Source: Falsihalocynthiibacter halioticoli (GTDB taxonomy: Bacteria > Pseudomonadota > Alphaproteobacteria > Rhodobacterales > Rhodobacteraceae). Taken from it: a stretch of 64,000 nt of DNA. Below, piece by piece: positions 9,069-18,082 of this stretch. The position numbers were made by a program, and so were the translations under genes. Below the pieces are notes generated by a model. That model was not told the DNA's origin. It did no database searches and saw only the letters and a list, made by a program, of their open reading frames with translations. The stretch covers positions 1,364,001 through 1,428,000 of the forward strand of contig NZ_JAOYFC010000001.1 of assembly GCF_025802015.1 (NCBI RefSeq), written 5' to 3'. Numbering within the stretch: position 1 is the stretch's first letter; each line of letters opens with the position of its first letter.

Positions 9069-10715
9069 ATGACCAAAACCCGCCTCTACCTCTATGACAC
9101 AACCCTCCGCGACGGGCAGCAGACCCAAGGCGTGCAGTTTTCGACCCAAGAGAAACACCGTATCGCAGAAGCGCTTGATAAACTCGGTATCGACTACCTC
9201 GAGGGCGGTTGGCCCGGTGCGAACCCGACCGATAGCGAGTTTTTCGAGACCGCTCCGAAATTCAACGCCACGCTTGCCGCCTTTGGCATGACCAAGCGGG
9301 CGGGGCGCTCTGCGGCGAATGATGATGTTCTGGCGGCTGTTATGAACGCCAACACCCCTGCGGTGTGCCTTGTTGGGAAAACCCACGATTTCCACGTCAC
9401 GCGCGCACTTGGCATAACGCTGGACGAAAACCTCGAAAATATCTCCGAAAGCATCAAACACATCATCGCGCTTGGCCGCGAGGCGCTGTTTGACGCGGAG
9501 CATTTCTTTGACGGCTATAAAGACAATCCGGATTATGCCCTTGCCGCAATCCGCGCGGCCTATGACGCGGGTGCACGCTGGATTGTTCTTTGTGACACCA
9601 ACGGTGGCACGCTCCCCGCCGAAATTTACCGGATCGTGCGCGAGGTTATCGCAAGCGGGATTGAAGGGTCTCGGCTCGGTATTCATACTCACAATGACAC
9701 CGAAAGCGCCGTTGCGGGAAGCCTTGCTGCGATTGATGCTGGTGTTTGCCAGATTCAGGGAACATTGAACGGCCTTGGTGAGCGGTGCGGTAATGCAAAC
9801 CTGACAACGCTCATTCCGACGCTGCTTCTGAAGCCTGAATATGCGGATCGGTTTGAGGTCGGTATCGACGTAAAATCGCTTGAGGGGCTGACACGCCTGA
9901 GCCGGATGCTTGACGATATTCTCAACCGTGTTCCTGCGAAACAGGCCGCATATGTTGGGGCAAGTGCATTCGCGCATAAGGCCGGATTGCATGCCAGCGC
10001 GATCCTCAAAGACCCGAGCACGTATGAGCACATCGAGCCTTCAACCGTGGGCAACAACCGGATTATTCCGATGTCCAACCAAGCGGGGCAAAGCAATCTG
10101 CGGCGGCGTCTTGACGAGGCCGGGATCAAGGTCGAGAAGGGCAATCCGGCCCTGTCGCGCATTCTTGAAGTCATCAAGGCGCGCGAGGCGGATGGCTATT
10201 CTTTTGACACGGCGCAGGCGAGTTTCGAGCTATTGGCGCGACGGGAGCTTGGCCTTTTACCCAATTTCTTTGAAGTGAAACGCTATAAGGTCACGGTCGA
10301 GCGCCGCAAGAACAAGCGCAACGAGATGGTGAGCCTGTCTGAAGCGATCGTCGTTATCAAAATAAACGGCCAAAAGCGGATGTCGGTGAGCGACTCCATG
10401 GATGAGTATGGCGTTGATCGTGGTCCGGTAAACGCGCTGTCGACCGCGCTTGCCAAAGACCTTGGCCCCTATCAGGCGGTGATTGACGATATGCGTCTTG
10501 TGGATTTTCGGGTGCGTATAACCAACGGAGGCACAGAGGCTGTGACCCGCGTTGTAATTGACAGCGAAGACGGCAAGGGGCGGCGTTGGTCCACCGTGGG
10601 CGTGAGTTCCAACATAATCGACGCGAGTTTCGAGGCGCTGCTGGATGCGATCAACTGGAAACTCGTGCGCGATGATGTGCGCCCTGCGGGTGCTGCTGAT
10701 CTCAGCGGAGCCTAG
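9069..10715 (+). CDS. cimA: (R)-citramalate synthase
   Basis: Condenses pyruvate with acetyl-CoA to (R)-citramalate, the first step of the threonine-independent route to 2-oxobutyrate and isoleucine. The 548-residue protein has the DRE-TIM barrel signature YDTTLRDGQQ at residues 9-18, the GGWPGANP active-site segment, CDTNGGTLP and GIHTHNDTE with the metal-binding HxH, and a C-terminal LeuA-like allosteric domain from about residue 410. Length and the EGGWPGANPTD block match the long citramalate synthase group rather than 2-isopropylmalate or homocitrate synthase. The squalene/phytoene-synthase-like gene starts 3 bases after its stop. Confidence 0.92.
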   Translation: MTKTRLYLYDTTLRDGQQTQGVQFSTQEKHRIAEALDKLGIDYLEGGWPGANPTDSEFFETAPKFNATLAAFGMTKRAGRSAANDDVLAAVMNANTPAVCLVGKTHDFHVTRALGITLDENLENISESIKHIIALGREALFDAEHFFDGYKDNPDYALAAIRAAYDAGARWIVLCDTNGGTLPAEIYRIVREVIASGIEGSRLGIHTHNDTESAVAGSLAAIDAGVCQIQGTLNGLGERCGNANLTTLIPTLLLKPEYADRFEVGIDVKSLEGLTRLSRMLDDILNRVPAKQAAYVGASAFAHKAGLHASAILKDPSTYEHIEPSTVGNNRIIPMSNQAGQSNLRRRLDEAGIKVEKGNPALSRILEVIKAREADGYSFDTAQASFELLARRELGLLPNFFEVKRYKVTVERRKNKRNEMVSLSEAIVVIKINGQKRMSVSDSMDEYGVDRGPVNALSTALAKDLGPYQAVIDDMRLVDFRVRITNGGTEAVTRVVIDSEDGKGRRWSTVGVSSNIIDASFEALLDAINWKLVRDDVRPAGAADLSGA

Positions 10716-10718
10716 AAG

Positions 10719-11483
10719 ATGGAACTCGACTTTGCCGCCTCTGCCGCGCTTGTTGAGAAGGGCGATCCGGACAGGTTCGCCGCTTTGATGACGGTTCCGA
10801 TGCCAGAGCGCGCCGCACTTTTTGTATTGGCGGCCTATAATCTCGAGTTGGCAAAGATCCCTTGGGTAAGCCAAGAGCCGATGATCGCGGAAATGCGCCT
10901 TCAGTGGTGGCGCGACTTGATCGAGGGGATCGGCAAAGGCGAGGGCGCGCGCGCCCATGAGGTCGCCGGTCCGCTTCATGCGGTGGTGACGCAATATGAT
11001 CTACCTCTCGATCTGCTTGATCAGATGGCCGACGCGCGGCGGTGGGATGTGAACAAAGATGCATTCGAAGATCGCGCTGATTTTGACAGCTATATAGACC
11101 AGACCGCGGGCAACCTGATGTGGCTTGGAGCGCTGACGTTTGGGGCGACCGCCGCTGACGAAGCGGCCGTGCGTGCGCGGGCGTATGGCGCGGGTGTGGC
11201 GCGGTTTCTGGCCGCGGTGTCCGAGCTTGAGGCGCGGGGGCGCATTCCGCTTTTGGATGGACGCGCAGAGGGAATTCGCGCTTTGGCAAGTGATGCACGA
11301 GCCAAGCTGCGTGCCGCGAAAGTTTCCAATAAAATTGCGCCCGCCACGCGGGATGCGTGGGCGGCGGACAAGGTAGTGTCGCTTGCTGAAAAAGAACCGC
11401 AACGCGTGGCGGATGGAACGCTTGTTTTGTCGGAATTCAGCCGCCGTTTCGGGCTGCTTCGGGTGGCTCTAACTGGGCGCTAG
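10719..11483 (+). CDS. Squalene/phytoene synthase family protein (NDUFAF6-like)
   Basis: A 254-residue all-alpha isoprenoid-synthase-fold protein. RLQWWRDLIEG near residue 60 corresponds to the family's R-x-x-W-R-D segment. The second aspartate-rich motif of true phytoene synthases is degenerate, DQTAGNLMWLG being the only remnant visible. No carotenoid genes lie nearby. This size and pattern fit the branch containing mitochondrial NDUFAF6, a complex I assembly factor, so a non-catalytic or assembly role is as likely as prenyl condensation. It follows cimA by 3 bases, and its last codons overlap the stop of the convergent MFS gene by 4 bases. Confidence 0.75.
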   Translation: MELDFAASAALVEKGDPDRFAALMTVPMPERAALFVLAAYNLELAKIPWVSQEPMIAEMRLQWWRDLIEGIGKGEGARAHEVAGPLHAVVTQYDLPLDLLDQMADARRWDVNKDAFEDRADFDSYIDQTAGNLMWLGALTFGATAADEAAVRARAYGAGVARFLAAVSELEARGRIPLLDGRAEGIRALASDARAKLRAAKVSNKIAPATRDAWAADKVVSLAEKEPQRVADGTLVLSEFSRRFGLLRVALTGR

Positions 11484-12697
11484 ACACGTTCGCGGGCTGC
11501 AGGGCGCATCACCAACCAAATCAAAGCACCACCTGCCAATGTCAGCAGTGGGATCATTGCGATGTTAACAGCGGTCCACCCTTGCACAGGGTCGCCGCCA
11601 GAGCAGTTCATCAACCCGCCCGAGGATAGGCTGGCCAGTGTCACACAGCCGAATACCAGCATGTCGTTTAACCCTTGAACACGCCCGCGTTCTTCTTCGG
11701 TGTGGGCGCGGGCCAGCATGGTGGTCGCGCCGATAAAGCCGAAGTTCCAGCCCACACCAAGTAGGATCAGCGCAATGAAGAAGTTGCTGAGTTCTACACC
11801 AGAGAGCGCCACCACACCCGCCGCCGCAAGGGTTGCCAGCCCGAGGGCAACAATCTTTTCAACGCCAAACCGCGCGATCAAATGACCCGTAAAGAAGCTT
11901 GGCGCAAACATAGCAAAGACATGGCCGGAAACCACGTCGGCCGCATCATCATTTCCAAAGCCGCAACCGACAACCGCAAGCGGTGTTGAGGTCATGACGA
12001 GATTCATCAACGAATAGGACACCATCGCACAGATGATAGCGACGGCGATCTCGGGCGTCTTGAGCATTTCCCAGCGGGTCCGGCCAGCCGATTTCGCGTC
12101 TTTGGGCGCTTCAGGCGTTGGAATGTCGAGGAAGAAGAACAGCAGCGAGCCGATGAGGTTCAGCGCCATAACGGCAAAATACATGCCCATGAATGGCACA
12201 ACAAAGCTATCGACGAACCCTTTGCCCAATTGCGGACCGATCACCGCAGAGGCAAGGCCGCCCGCCATCACCCAGCTAATGGCTTTTGCGCGGAAACCAT
12301 CAGGAGCGGTATCAACGGCAGCAAAGCGGAAAAACCCCTGTGATGACATGTAGATGCCGGTCACGAGGCTGCCCAGAAGAAGCAACGCGAAACTGTCGAC
12401 AAACAGCCCGTAAGCGCTGATTGCGGCTCCTAAAAACCCGCCTAATGCACCGATGAAAAAGCCGGTCTTGCGGCCATATTTTTGCATAATCGAGGAGATT
12501 GGCGAGGCTGCGAGCATCGAGCCGAGCACGATCATCGTGACAGGCATTGTGGCGAAACAGACGTTTGTTGCCATGTTCTGCCCTGCCAGTCCGGCATAGG
12601 TGAAGATCATCGGCAATTGTGCGCCAAGCACCGCTTGCGCAGCGACCAAAACGGCTACATTGCGGCGCGCGCGAGCGTATAGGTGCGTCTCTGTCAT
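11480..12697 (-). CDS. MFS transporter
   Basis: A 405-residue inner-membrane protein with about twelve hydrophobic segments in two groups of six, separated by a charged loop (TPEAPKDAKSAGRTRWEMLK, near residue 200). The loop after the second segment contains ISSIMQKYGRKTGFF, matching the G-x-x-x-D/G-R-x-G-R motif region of the major facilitator superfamily, and a related ARAHTEEERGRVQGLND lies in the second half. It probably exports or imports a small molecule by proton coupling; the substrate cannot be inferred. It lies between unrelated genes and is convergent with the squalene-synthase-like gene. Confidence 0.85.
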   Translation of the reverse strand: MTETHLYARARRNVAVLVAAQAVLGAQLPMIFTYAGLAGQNMATNVCFATMPVTMIVLGSMLAASPISSIMQKYGRKTGFFIGALGGFLGAAISAYGLFVDSFALLLLGSLVTGIYMSSQGFFRFAAVDTAPDGFRAKAISWVMAGGLASAVIGPQLGKGFVDSFVVPFMGMYFAVMALNLIGSLLFFFLDIPTPEAPKDAKSAGRTRWEMLKTPEIAVAIICAMVSYSLMNLVMTSTPLAVVGCGFGNDDAADVVSGHVFAMFAPSFFTGHLIARFGVEKIVALGLATLAAAGVVALSGVELSNFFIALILLGVGWNFGFIGATTMLARAHTEEERGRVQGLNDMLVFGCVTLASLSSGGLMNCSGGDPVQGWTAVNIAMIPLLTLAGGALIWLVMRPAARERV

Positions 12698-12748
12698 TCA
12701 GTCTTGGTATCGGGGAACGGCTAAAACGGGAAGTGTTAAATTGTATGC

Positions 12749-14035
12749 TTACGGTGCGGCAATAAGATGCGCAAAGGAACCGGAGACATTGCCATTGATA
12801 AGCCCCATCGCTGGTAACGCATTGCCCGCGGCGTCTTTCGCGTCGAACAGCGGCGTGCCTTCGGCCTTGAGCGTGGTGGCGTAGTGGAATTCGTGTGCTT
12901 TGAATGCGCCTGTGAACGGCCCGGAATTCGCCTCAACATCGCGATAGCCAAGATGCAATTTGCGTGTTTCGAAGCTGGTGACGAGCGGTAGCAAGCCGAG
13001 CATTTCATGAGCCACACCGTCGGCATCAATCAGTGTTTCGCCAAGCGCCATATACCCCCCGCATTCACCATAGATCAGCGTTCCTCGCTGTGCGGCGGCT
13101 TGCATGGAAAGTTTGAAGGCTGTGGCATTGAAGAGTGTTGCAGCATGGAGTTCGGGATAGCCGCCCGGCAGGTAGATCAAATCGGACTCTGGGACTGGAT
13201 CATCGGCGAGCGGCGAGAAGAAGCGGATGTCTTTTCCAGCGGCGCGCCATTCTGACAGGAGGTGCGGATAGCAGAATGCGAATGCTGCGTCCTGCGCAAC
13301 GGCGATGGATTGAACAGGTGGCGTCAGGCGGCTTTGTTGCAATGGACCAGAGGCGGGCAGCGGAGCAGCGAGATTCTTTAGAGCCTCAAGGTCAACGTGG
13401 CTGCGCATATGCGCGGCGGCGGTCGAAAGGAACTCTTCAAGGTCGATATGTTCGCCCGCCTGAACCAATCCAAGGTGGCGGGAAGGGCGCGCAAGGTCTG
13501 TGTGTCTTGGTAAAGCGCCAAGAACCGGAATGTTAAGCGGAGCAAGAGCGTTCCGAAGCATGTCTTCGTGGCGGGGGCTTCCGACCTTGTTGAGCAGGAC
13601 GCCTTTAATCTTTACCTCTGCGTCATATGAGGCAAAGCCGGCCACAAGCGGCGCGACGGATTGCGCCATTTTCGAAGCGTCCACGATCAGGATTACAGGC
13701 AGCCCCAGAACCCGCGCGAGATCGGCGGATGCGCCTTTCCCTGCGGGCGGTGCGCCGTCAAATAGCCCCATAGCCCCTTCAACAACAAGCAATTCGTTGT
13801 CGTGCTGGGTGGCTTGCGCCTTGAGCATCTCGGGCGACATGGCCCAAGCATCAAGATTCCCACATGGGGCGCGGCTTGCAGCGGCATGAAAGGCGGGGTC
13901 AATGTAGTCCGGTCCGGACTTGGCCGCACGAATAGAAACTCCCGCGTCAACGAGCGCGCGCAAAATACCCAATGTCAGCGTGGTTTTCCCCGCGCCAGAG
14001 GTTGGCGCCGCAAGCAGAAGCCCGCGCGCTGTCAT
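12749..14035 (-). CDS. cobB: Cobyrinate/hydrogenobyrinate a,c-diamide synthase
   Basis: Amidates the a and c side chains of the corrin ring using ATP and glutamine. Residues 8-20 hold the P-loop APTSGAGKTTLTL, followed by AKSGPDYIDPAFH and VEGAMGLFDG. The C-terminal class I glutamine amidotransferase domain has its nucleophile in YGECGGYMALG, near residue 327, and a histidine in KAHEFHY. The 428-residue length fits CobB/CbiA. Its ATG overlaps the stop of cobA by four bases (ATGA), so the two are translated from one message. CobB and CbiA differ mainly in whether the ring holds cobalt, which the sequence does not settle. Confidence 0.92.
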   Translation of the reverse strand: MTARGLLLAAPTSGAGKTTLTLGILRALVDAGVSIRAAKSGPDYIDPAFHAAASRAPCGNLDAWAMSPEMLKAQATQHDNELLVVEGAMGLFDGAPPAGKGASADLARVLGLPVILIVDASKMAQSVAPLVAGFASYDAEVKIKGVLLNKVGSPRHEDMLRNALAPLNIPVLGALPRHTDLARPSRHLGLVQAGEHIDLEEFLSTAAAHMRSHVDLEALKNLAAPLPASGPLQQSRLTPPVQSIAVAQDAAFAFCYPHLLSEWRAAGKDIRFFSPLADDPVPESDLIYLPGGYPELHAATLFNATAFKLSMQAAAQRGTLIYGECGGYMALGETLIDADGVAHEMLGLLPLVTSFETRKLHLGYRDVEANSGPFTGAFKAHEFHYATTLKAEGTPLFDAKDAAGNALPAMGLINGNVSGSFAHLIAAP

Positions 14036-14898
14036 CTCTGTTCTGCGGGGCGACCACGCCCGAGGGGGTCAAGATTGCGCGGCGCTTCGCCCTTGGCCAT
14101 GCCTTGCCAATCCAGCACCTGACGCATCAGAACCGACCGCCCAACGCAGATGATTGCAGGGGGCTCGAGAGAACTTGCTGCGATATCGGCCTCGGCATTT
14201 GCCAGCGTGGTTTCCAAAACAGCCTGCGCGGGTGTTGTAGCCTCGGCGACGACGGCAACAGGTTCTTCAGGTGGGCGGCCTGCATCAAGCAGGGCTTGGG
14301 TGATGCGGCCAATATGTTTCATGCCCATGTAGATCACCAAAACCTGTGAGCCGCGCGAAATTGCGTCCCAATCAAGGGTGTTGGGCGTATTGCCGGATTG
14401 ATCGTGGCCCGTCACGAAAGTCACGGATTGGTTCACATCGCGGTGCGTTACAGGAACGCCAGCATAGGCCAATCCGCCGATCCCTGCCGAAATGCCAGGG
14501 ATGATGCGGATGGGAATGCCATGCTGTACCAAAGTCTGCGCCTCTTCACCGCCGCGACCAAACACAAATGGATCGCCGCCCTTCAGCCGCAATACGCGTT
14601 TGCCAGCTTCGGCAAGATCGACAAGTCGTAAGGAAATGTCTTTCTGCTTGGCAGAGGGCTTACCGCCGCGTTTGCCCGCATAGATCAGCTCCGCATCATC
14701 GCGCGCCCAATCCAGAATCGCGCTTTGGACGAGTGCGTCATAGACAATGACGTCAGCCTGACGAATTGCATTCAATCCATGCAGCGTAAGCAAGCCCGGA
14801 TCGCCCGGTCCCGCGCCGCAAAGCCATACCCATCCGGGTTCTAAGGTGGGCCATTGGCCATCAGGAAGGGCCAGCGATGATGTGTGTGAGTCGGTCAT
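14032..14898 (-). CDS. cobA: Uroporphyrinogen-III C-methyltransferase
   Basis: Methylates uroporphyrinogen III at C2 and C7 with SAM to give precorrin-2, the branch point toward cobalamin and siroheme. Seen: the GAGPGDPGLLTLHGLNAI motif near residue 28, VYDALV, the GKRGGKPSAKQ segment, and RLKGGDPFVFGRGGEEA near 105-120. At 288 residues it is the stand-alone CobA form without the CysG dehydrogenase half. The frame is open far upstream to 15228, but that part overlaps cbiD on the other strand; MTDSHTSS at 14898 is the sensible start. No cobalamin riboswitch is visible in the 96 bases separating it from cbiD. Confidence 0.93.
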   Translation of the reverse strand: MTDSHTSSLALPDGQWPTLEPGWVWLCGAGPGDPGLLTLHGLNAIRQADVIVYDALVQSAILDWARDDAELIYAGKRGGKPSAKQKDISLRLVDLAEAGKRVLRLKGGDPFVFGRGGEEAQTLVQHGIPIRIIPGISAGIGGLAYAGVPVTHRDVNQSVTFVTGHDQSGNTPNTLDWDAISRGSQVLVIYMGMKHIGRITQALLDAGRPPEEPVAVVAEATTPAQAVLETTLANAEADIAASSLEPPAIICVGRSVLMRQVLDWQGMAKGEAPRNLDPLGRGRPAEQR

Positions 14899-14994
14899 GG
14901 GCCTGTTATGCCCCTTTGAGCGCGGCTCGAAAAGTGTTGAAATACCGTCATTTCCCACATTGGCGGCAGGAATTCCGCGGCCTATAGTCGCCAC

Positions 14995-16041
14995 ATGGAT
15001 GCCCAATCCCCTCCGTTGCGCCGTGGCTGGACCACGGGCGCCTGTGCGACGGCTGCTGTAAAGGCGGCGTTGCTGAAGTTGTGGGCAGGGCATTTTCCGG
15101 ATGAGGTCTCGATTACGCTGCCACGTGGCGAAACGCCGGATTTCGCACTTGAGGAAACAGAGGCGGGAGATAATTGGGCCGCGGCGGGGATTATCAAGGA
15201 CGCTGGAGATGACCCTGATGTGACCCATGGCGCGCTTATCACTGCAAAGGTGACATTGGGCGGGGATGGCATCGAATTTCGCGCAGGCAAGGGTGTTGGA
15301 ACGGTCACAAAACCCGGTCTGCCGCTTGCTGTTGGCGAACCTGCGATCAACCCAGTTCCACGGGAAATGATGCGTGGTGTGGTTGAGGATTTGGCACAGG
15401 AATACGGCACAACGCCTTGTGTTGTAATCGAAATCTCAATTCGAGATGGAGAAGATCTGGCAAAGAAAACATGGAACCCGCGACTCGGTATTGTTGGCGG
15501 GCTTTCTGTATTGGGGACAACTGGCGTTGTTCGGCCATTTAGCTGCGCAGCGTGGATCGCGTCTATTCATCGTGGTGTCGATGTGGCGCGCGCAACTGGG
15601 TTAACGCATGTGGCCGGATGTACGGGCGCTACGAGCGAAAAGGTGGTGCAGGCCGAGTATGATTTATCCGAGCAAGCAATGCTCGACATGGGCGATTTTG
15701 CGGGCGGTTTGCTGAAGTACCTCCGTAAGCATCCGGTTGAGCGGCTTACGATTGGCGGCGGTATTGGCAAGATGACCAAACTTGCCCAGGGCGCGATGGA
15801 TTTGCATTCAGGGCGGAGCCAGATTGATTTTGATGCGTTGGCGAAGGCGCTTGGCGAACCACACATTACTGATTGCAACAGTGCGCTTGAAGTGTTTGAA
15901 AAATATGGAGAAAAATTCACCGAGTTTGTTGCGATCGGAGCCTTGAAAACCGCGCGTGAGGTGCTGCGTGATAGTCCGGTTGCGCTCGACCTTATCTTGA
16001 TAGATCGCGCGGGGAATATTATTGGGCGGGCAGCGGAATGA
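14995..16041 (+). CDS. cbiD: Cobalt-precorrin-5B (C1)-methyltransferase CbiD
   Basis: Adds the C1 methyl group during corrin ring contraction. The 348-residue protein opens with LRRGWTTGACATAAVKAA, the CbiD hallmark, and contains GVGTVTKPGLP, the INPVPREM segment, GIVGGLSVLGTTG and TIGGGIGKMTKLAQG. CbiD belongs to the oxygen-independent cobalamin route, although many alphaproteobacteria use it in mixed pathways. The ATG at 14995 begins a conserved N terminus. Its stop overlaps the cobK start (ATGA), and it is divergent from cobA-cobB, so the two operons share a 96-base control region. Confidence 0.93.
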   Translation: MDAQSPPLRRGWTTGACATAAVKAALLKLWAGHFPDEVSITLPRGETPDFALEETEAGDNWAAAGIIKDAGDDPDVTHGALITAKVTLGGDGIEFRAGKGVGTVTKPGLPLAVGEPAINPVPREMMRGVVEDLAQEYGTTPCVVIEISIRDGEDLAKKTWNPRLGIVGGLSVLGTTGVVRPFSCAAWIASIHRGVDVARATGLTHVAGCTGATSEKVVQAEYDLSEQAMLDMGDFAGGLLKYLRKHPVERLTIGGGIGKMTKLAQGAMDLHSGRSQIDFDALAKALGEPHITDCNSALEVFEKYGEKFTEFVAIGALKTAREVLRDSPVALDLILIDRAGNIIGRAAE

Positions 16042-16769
16042 AGGTTCTTTTGCTTGCAGGATCAGGCGAAAGCCGCAGGTTGGCGCATAAACTGGCCGAT
16101 TGTCCCCGTTTCGAGGTGCTGGCCAGTCTTGCAGGGGCAACGCGTTTTCCCAAACCGCTACCTGTTGATACACGGATTGGCGGTTTCGGGGGCTACGAAG
16201 GCGAGAAGGAATTTCTTGTTGAGGGGGAATTCGATGCGGTGATCGATGGCACGCATCCTTTTGCGGCCCGAATTTCCAAACGTACCTTTCAGCTTTGTGA
16301 TGAATTATCAATTCCCTACGCGCAAATATTAAGGCCGGAGTGGACGCCTGCTGAAGGTGATGACTGGACGATGATCGCCGCTCCCCAAGATGCGCGTGAA
16401 CATATTCCCGCTGGTGCAAACGTATTTCTGGCAACAGGGCGCAGTACGCTCTCTGGGTTTGCGAACCTTGCGGATTGTCGATTGATTTGCCGACAGATTG
16501 ACCCACCTGAGGGGCCGTTTCCGTTCCCGAACGGCGAGTACCTTGTGGGGCGACCGCCGTTTTCAGTTGAGGACGAGATCGCCATATTCCGCAAGTTCCG
16601 GATTGATATTCTGGTGGTGAAGAATGCAGGTGGAGCCCCGAGCCGAACCAAATTGGATGCGGCTCGTTCGCTCGGGATCAAGGTCTTGATGATCGAGCGG
16701 CCAGCGCCAGCCGGTGGGCTTGTACTTGAGGATGTGGATGCGGCGCTGAACTGGTTGAATGAACTATAG
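16038..16769 (+). CDS. cobK: Precorrin-6A reductase CobK/CbiJ
   Basis: Reduces precorrin-6A (or its cobalt form) with NADPH. The 243-residue protein begins MKVLLLAGSGESRRLAHKL, then has the family segments GGFGG, DGTHPFAARIS near residue 75, and VFLATGRSTLSGF near 130; GGAPSRTKLDAA near 197 is also typical. Its ATG sits in the cbiD stop. Both genes act in the middle of the corrin pathway, so the pairing fits. Whether it is the aerobic CobK or the cobalt-dependent CbiJ cannot be separated by eye; the CbiD neighbour leaves both open. Confidence 0.9.
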   Translation: MKVLLLAGSGESRRLAHKLADCPRFEVLASLAGATRFPKPLPVDTRIGGFGGYEGEKEFLVEGEFDAVIDGTHPFAARISKRTFQLCDELSIPYAQILRPEWTPAEGDDWTMIAAPQDAREHIPAGANVFLATGRSTLSGFANLADCRLICRQIDPPEGPFPFPNGEYLVGRPPFSVEDEIAIFRKFRIDILVVKNAGGAPSRTKLDAARSLGIKVLMIERPAPAGGLVLEDVDAALNWLNEL

Positions 16770-16780
16770 GATCGGTGGCT

Positions 16781-17401
16781 ATGTATATAAATTCAAAGGA
16801 AGATGTTGCATATCACACCGAGAGATTGATTGCGATTGAACCACGGTTTGAGCCGGCTTTTCGCGTGACTGGCGTGCCGCCACTGCGGCGCCGTCGAGAT
16901 GGATTTGAAGCGTTGTTTGATGCGATTGTCAGTCAGCAAGTTAGCGTGGCGTCGGCAAATGCGATTTGGGGGCGGCTTAAGACGGCAAAACTTACTGGGC
17001 CAAGAAAGGTGCGGTGGGCAAGTGATGAAAATTTACGCGCTTGCGGTCTGTCCCGTCAGAAAATTCGTTATGCACGAGCACTTGCAGAGGCCGGAATTGA
17101 TTTTAAAGCGCTTCGTAACGCATCAAGTGATGAGGTCGTGAAAACGCTGACCGAAGTACCGGGTATTGGCGCATGGACAGCCGAGATTTATGCAATGTTT
17201 TCATTGGGTCACGCGGATGTTTTTGCCCCTCGTGATTTAGCATTACAGGAGAGCGCTCGCATGCTTTTTGACCTACCAGAGCGCCCCAAAGAGCGCGCGT
17301 TTCGTGAAATGGCGCAAGAATGGGCACCTCATAGAGCCGTTGCTGCGCGGCTGCTTTGGGACTATTACCGCGTTGCAAAACAGAGAGAAGGCATCAAATG
17401 A
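16781..17401 (+). CDS. AlkA-like DNA-3-methyladenine glycosylase
   Basis: A 206-residue HhH-GPD base-excision repair glycosylase that removes alkylated purines. The DAIVSQQVSVASANAIW block near residue 45, the helix-hairpin-helix LTEVPGIGAWTAEIYAM near 125-141 and the catalytic aspartate in FAPRDLALQ near 151 are all present. It is shorter than E. coli AlkA because it lacks the N-terminal TBP-like domain, as in many alphaproteobacterial forms. A GTG at 16775 is possible, but AGGA is spaced ten bases from the ATG at 16781, so that start is preferred. It follows cobK by a few bases and overlaps the esterase start, probably ending the cob transcript. Confidence 0.88.
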   Translation: MYINSKEDVAYHTERLIAIEPRFEPAFRVTGVPPLRRRRDGFEALFDAIVSQQVSVASANAIWGRLKTAKLTGPRKVRWASDENLRACGLSRQKIRYARALAEAGIDFKALRNASSDEVVKTLTEVPGIGAWTAEIYAMFSLGHADVFAPRDLALQESARMLFDLPERPKERAFREMAQEWAPHRAVAARLLWDYYRVAKQREGIK

Positions 17402-18063
17402 CCCGTAAACTCGAGTTTACCACCCGCGCTCCCCAATCCGGCACAACGAAATCCATGGTTGTATTCCTGCATGGATATGGCGCGAATGGCGCCGATCTCA
17501 TGGGGCTGGCTGATCCGCTTGGGCCACAGCTTCCCGATACCGTGTTCGTCGCTCCGGATGCGCCGGACAAGATCCCTGGCGCACCATTCGGGTTCCAGTG
17601 GTTTCCCATCCCATGGATTGATGGAAGCACCGAGGAAGCCGCTGGCGAAGGGCTGTTGAAGGCAAGCGCCGATTTGAATGCTTTCCTAGATGAGCAACTT
17701 AAAGAACATAGCGTAAAGCCCGAAAATTGCATAATTTTAGGGTTTTCCCAAGGCACGATGCTGGCGCTTCATGTTGCGGTGCGCCGTGATGAGGCCGTGG
17801 CGGGTGTTGTTGCATTTTCTGGCCGTTTGCTGGTGCCTGAACGGCTTGAGGAAGAAGCTGTTTCCAAACCGCCCGTGATTTTGATCCATGGCGATCAGGA
17901 CGATGTTGTGCCGCCGCAATCTTTGCCGGAAGCGGGTGATGCGCTGTCCGTCGCAGGGTTCGAGGTTTATGCCCATGTGATGGAAGGGACAGGCCACGGA
18001 ATTGCGCCAGACGGGTTAACCGCCGCAAATCATTTCATGCGCCAGAAATTAGGGTATACTTAA
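17398..18063 (+). CDS. Phospholipase/carboxylesterase family serine hydrolase
   Basis: A 221-residue alpha/beta hydrolase. FLHGYGANGADL near residue 25 forms the oxyanion region, GFSQGTM near 117 carries the nucleophilic serine, and aspartate in HGDQDDVVP and histidine in GTGHGIAPDG complete the triad. It belongs to the small cytosolic carboxylesterase group (YpfH/ThsX-like) with broad acyl-ester activity; no physiological substrate can be named. Its ATG overlaps the glycosylase stop by ATGA; the longer frame from 17356 is ignored. Confidence 0.87.
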   Translation: MTRKLEFTTRAPQSGTTKSMVVFLHGYGANGADLMGLADPLGPQLPDTVFVAPDAPDKIPGAPFGFQWFPIPWIDGSTEEAAGEGLLKASADLNAFLDEQLKEHSVKPENCIILGFSQGTMLALHVAVRRDEAVAGVVAFSGRLLVPERLEEEAVSKPPVILIHGDQDDVVPPQSLPEAGDALSVAGFEVYAHVMEGTGHGIAPDGLTAANHFMRQKLGYT

Positions 18064-18064
18064 C

Positions 18065-18082
18065 CCAAGCGTCTCCGCTTGG
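18065..18082 (+). terminator. Short hairpin after the cbiD-cobK-glycosylase-esterase unit
   Basis: CCAAGCG-TCTC-CGCTTGG forms a perfect 7-base-pair stem with a 4-base loop right after the esterase stop. No T-run follows, so it may be a Rho-type end or an mRNA-stabilising stem rather than a classic intrinsic terminator. Confidence 0.4.

Noticed and set aside
14899..14994. Cobalamin riboswitch between cobA and cbiD
   Set aside because: The gap is only 96 bases between divergent starts, and no B12-box-like GCCACTG or matching pairing is visible.
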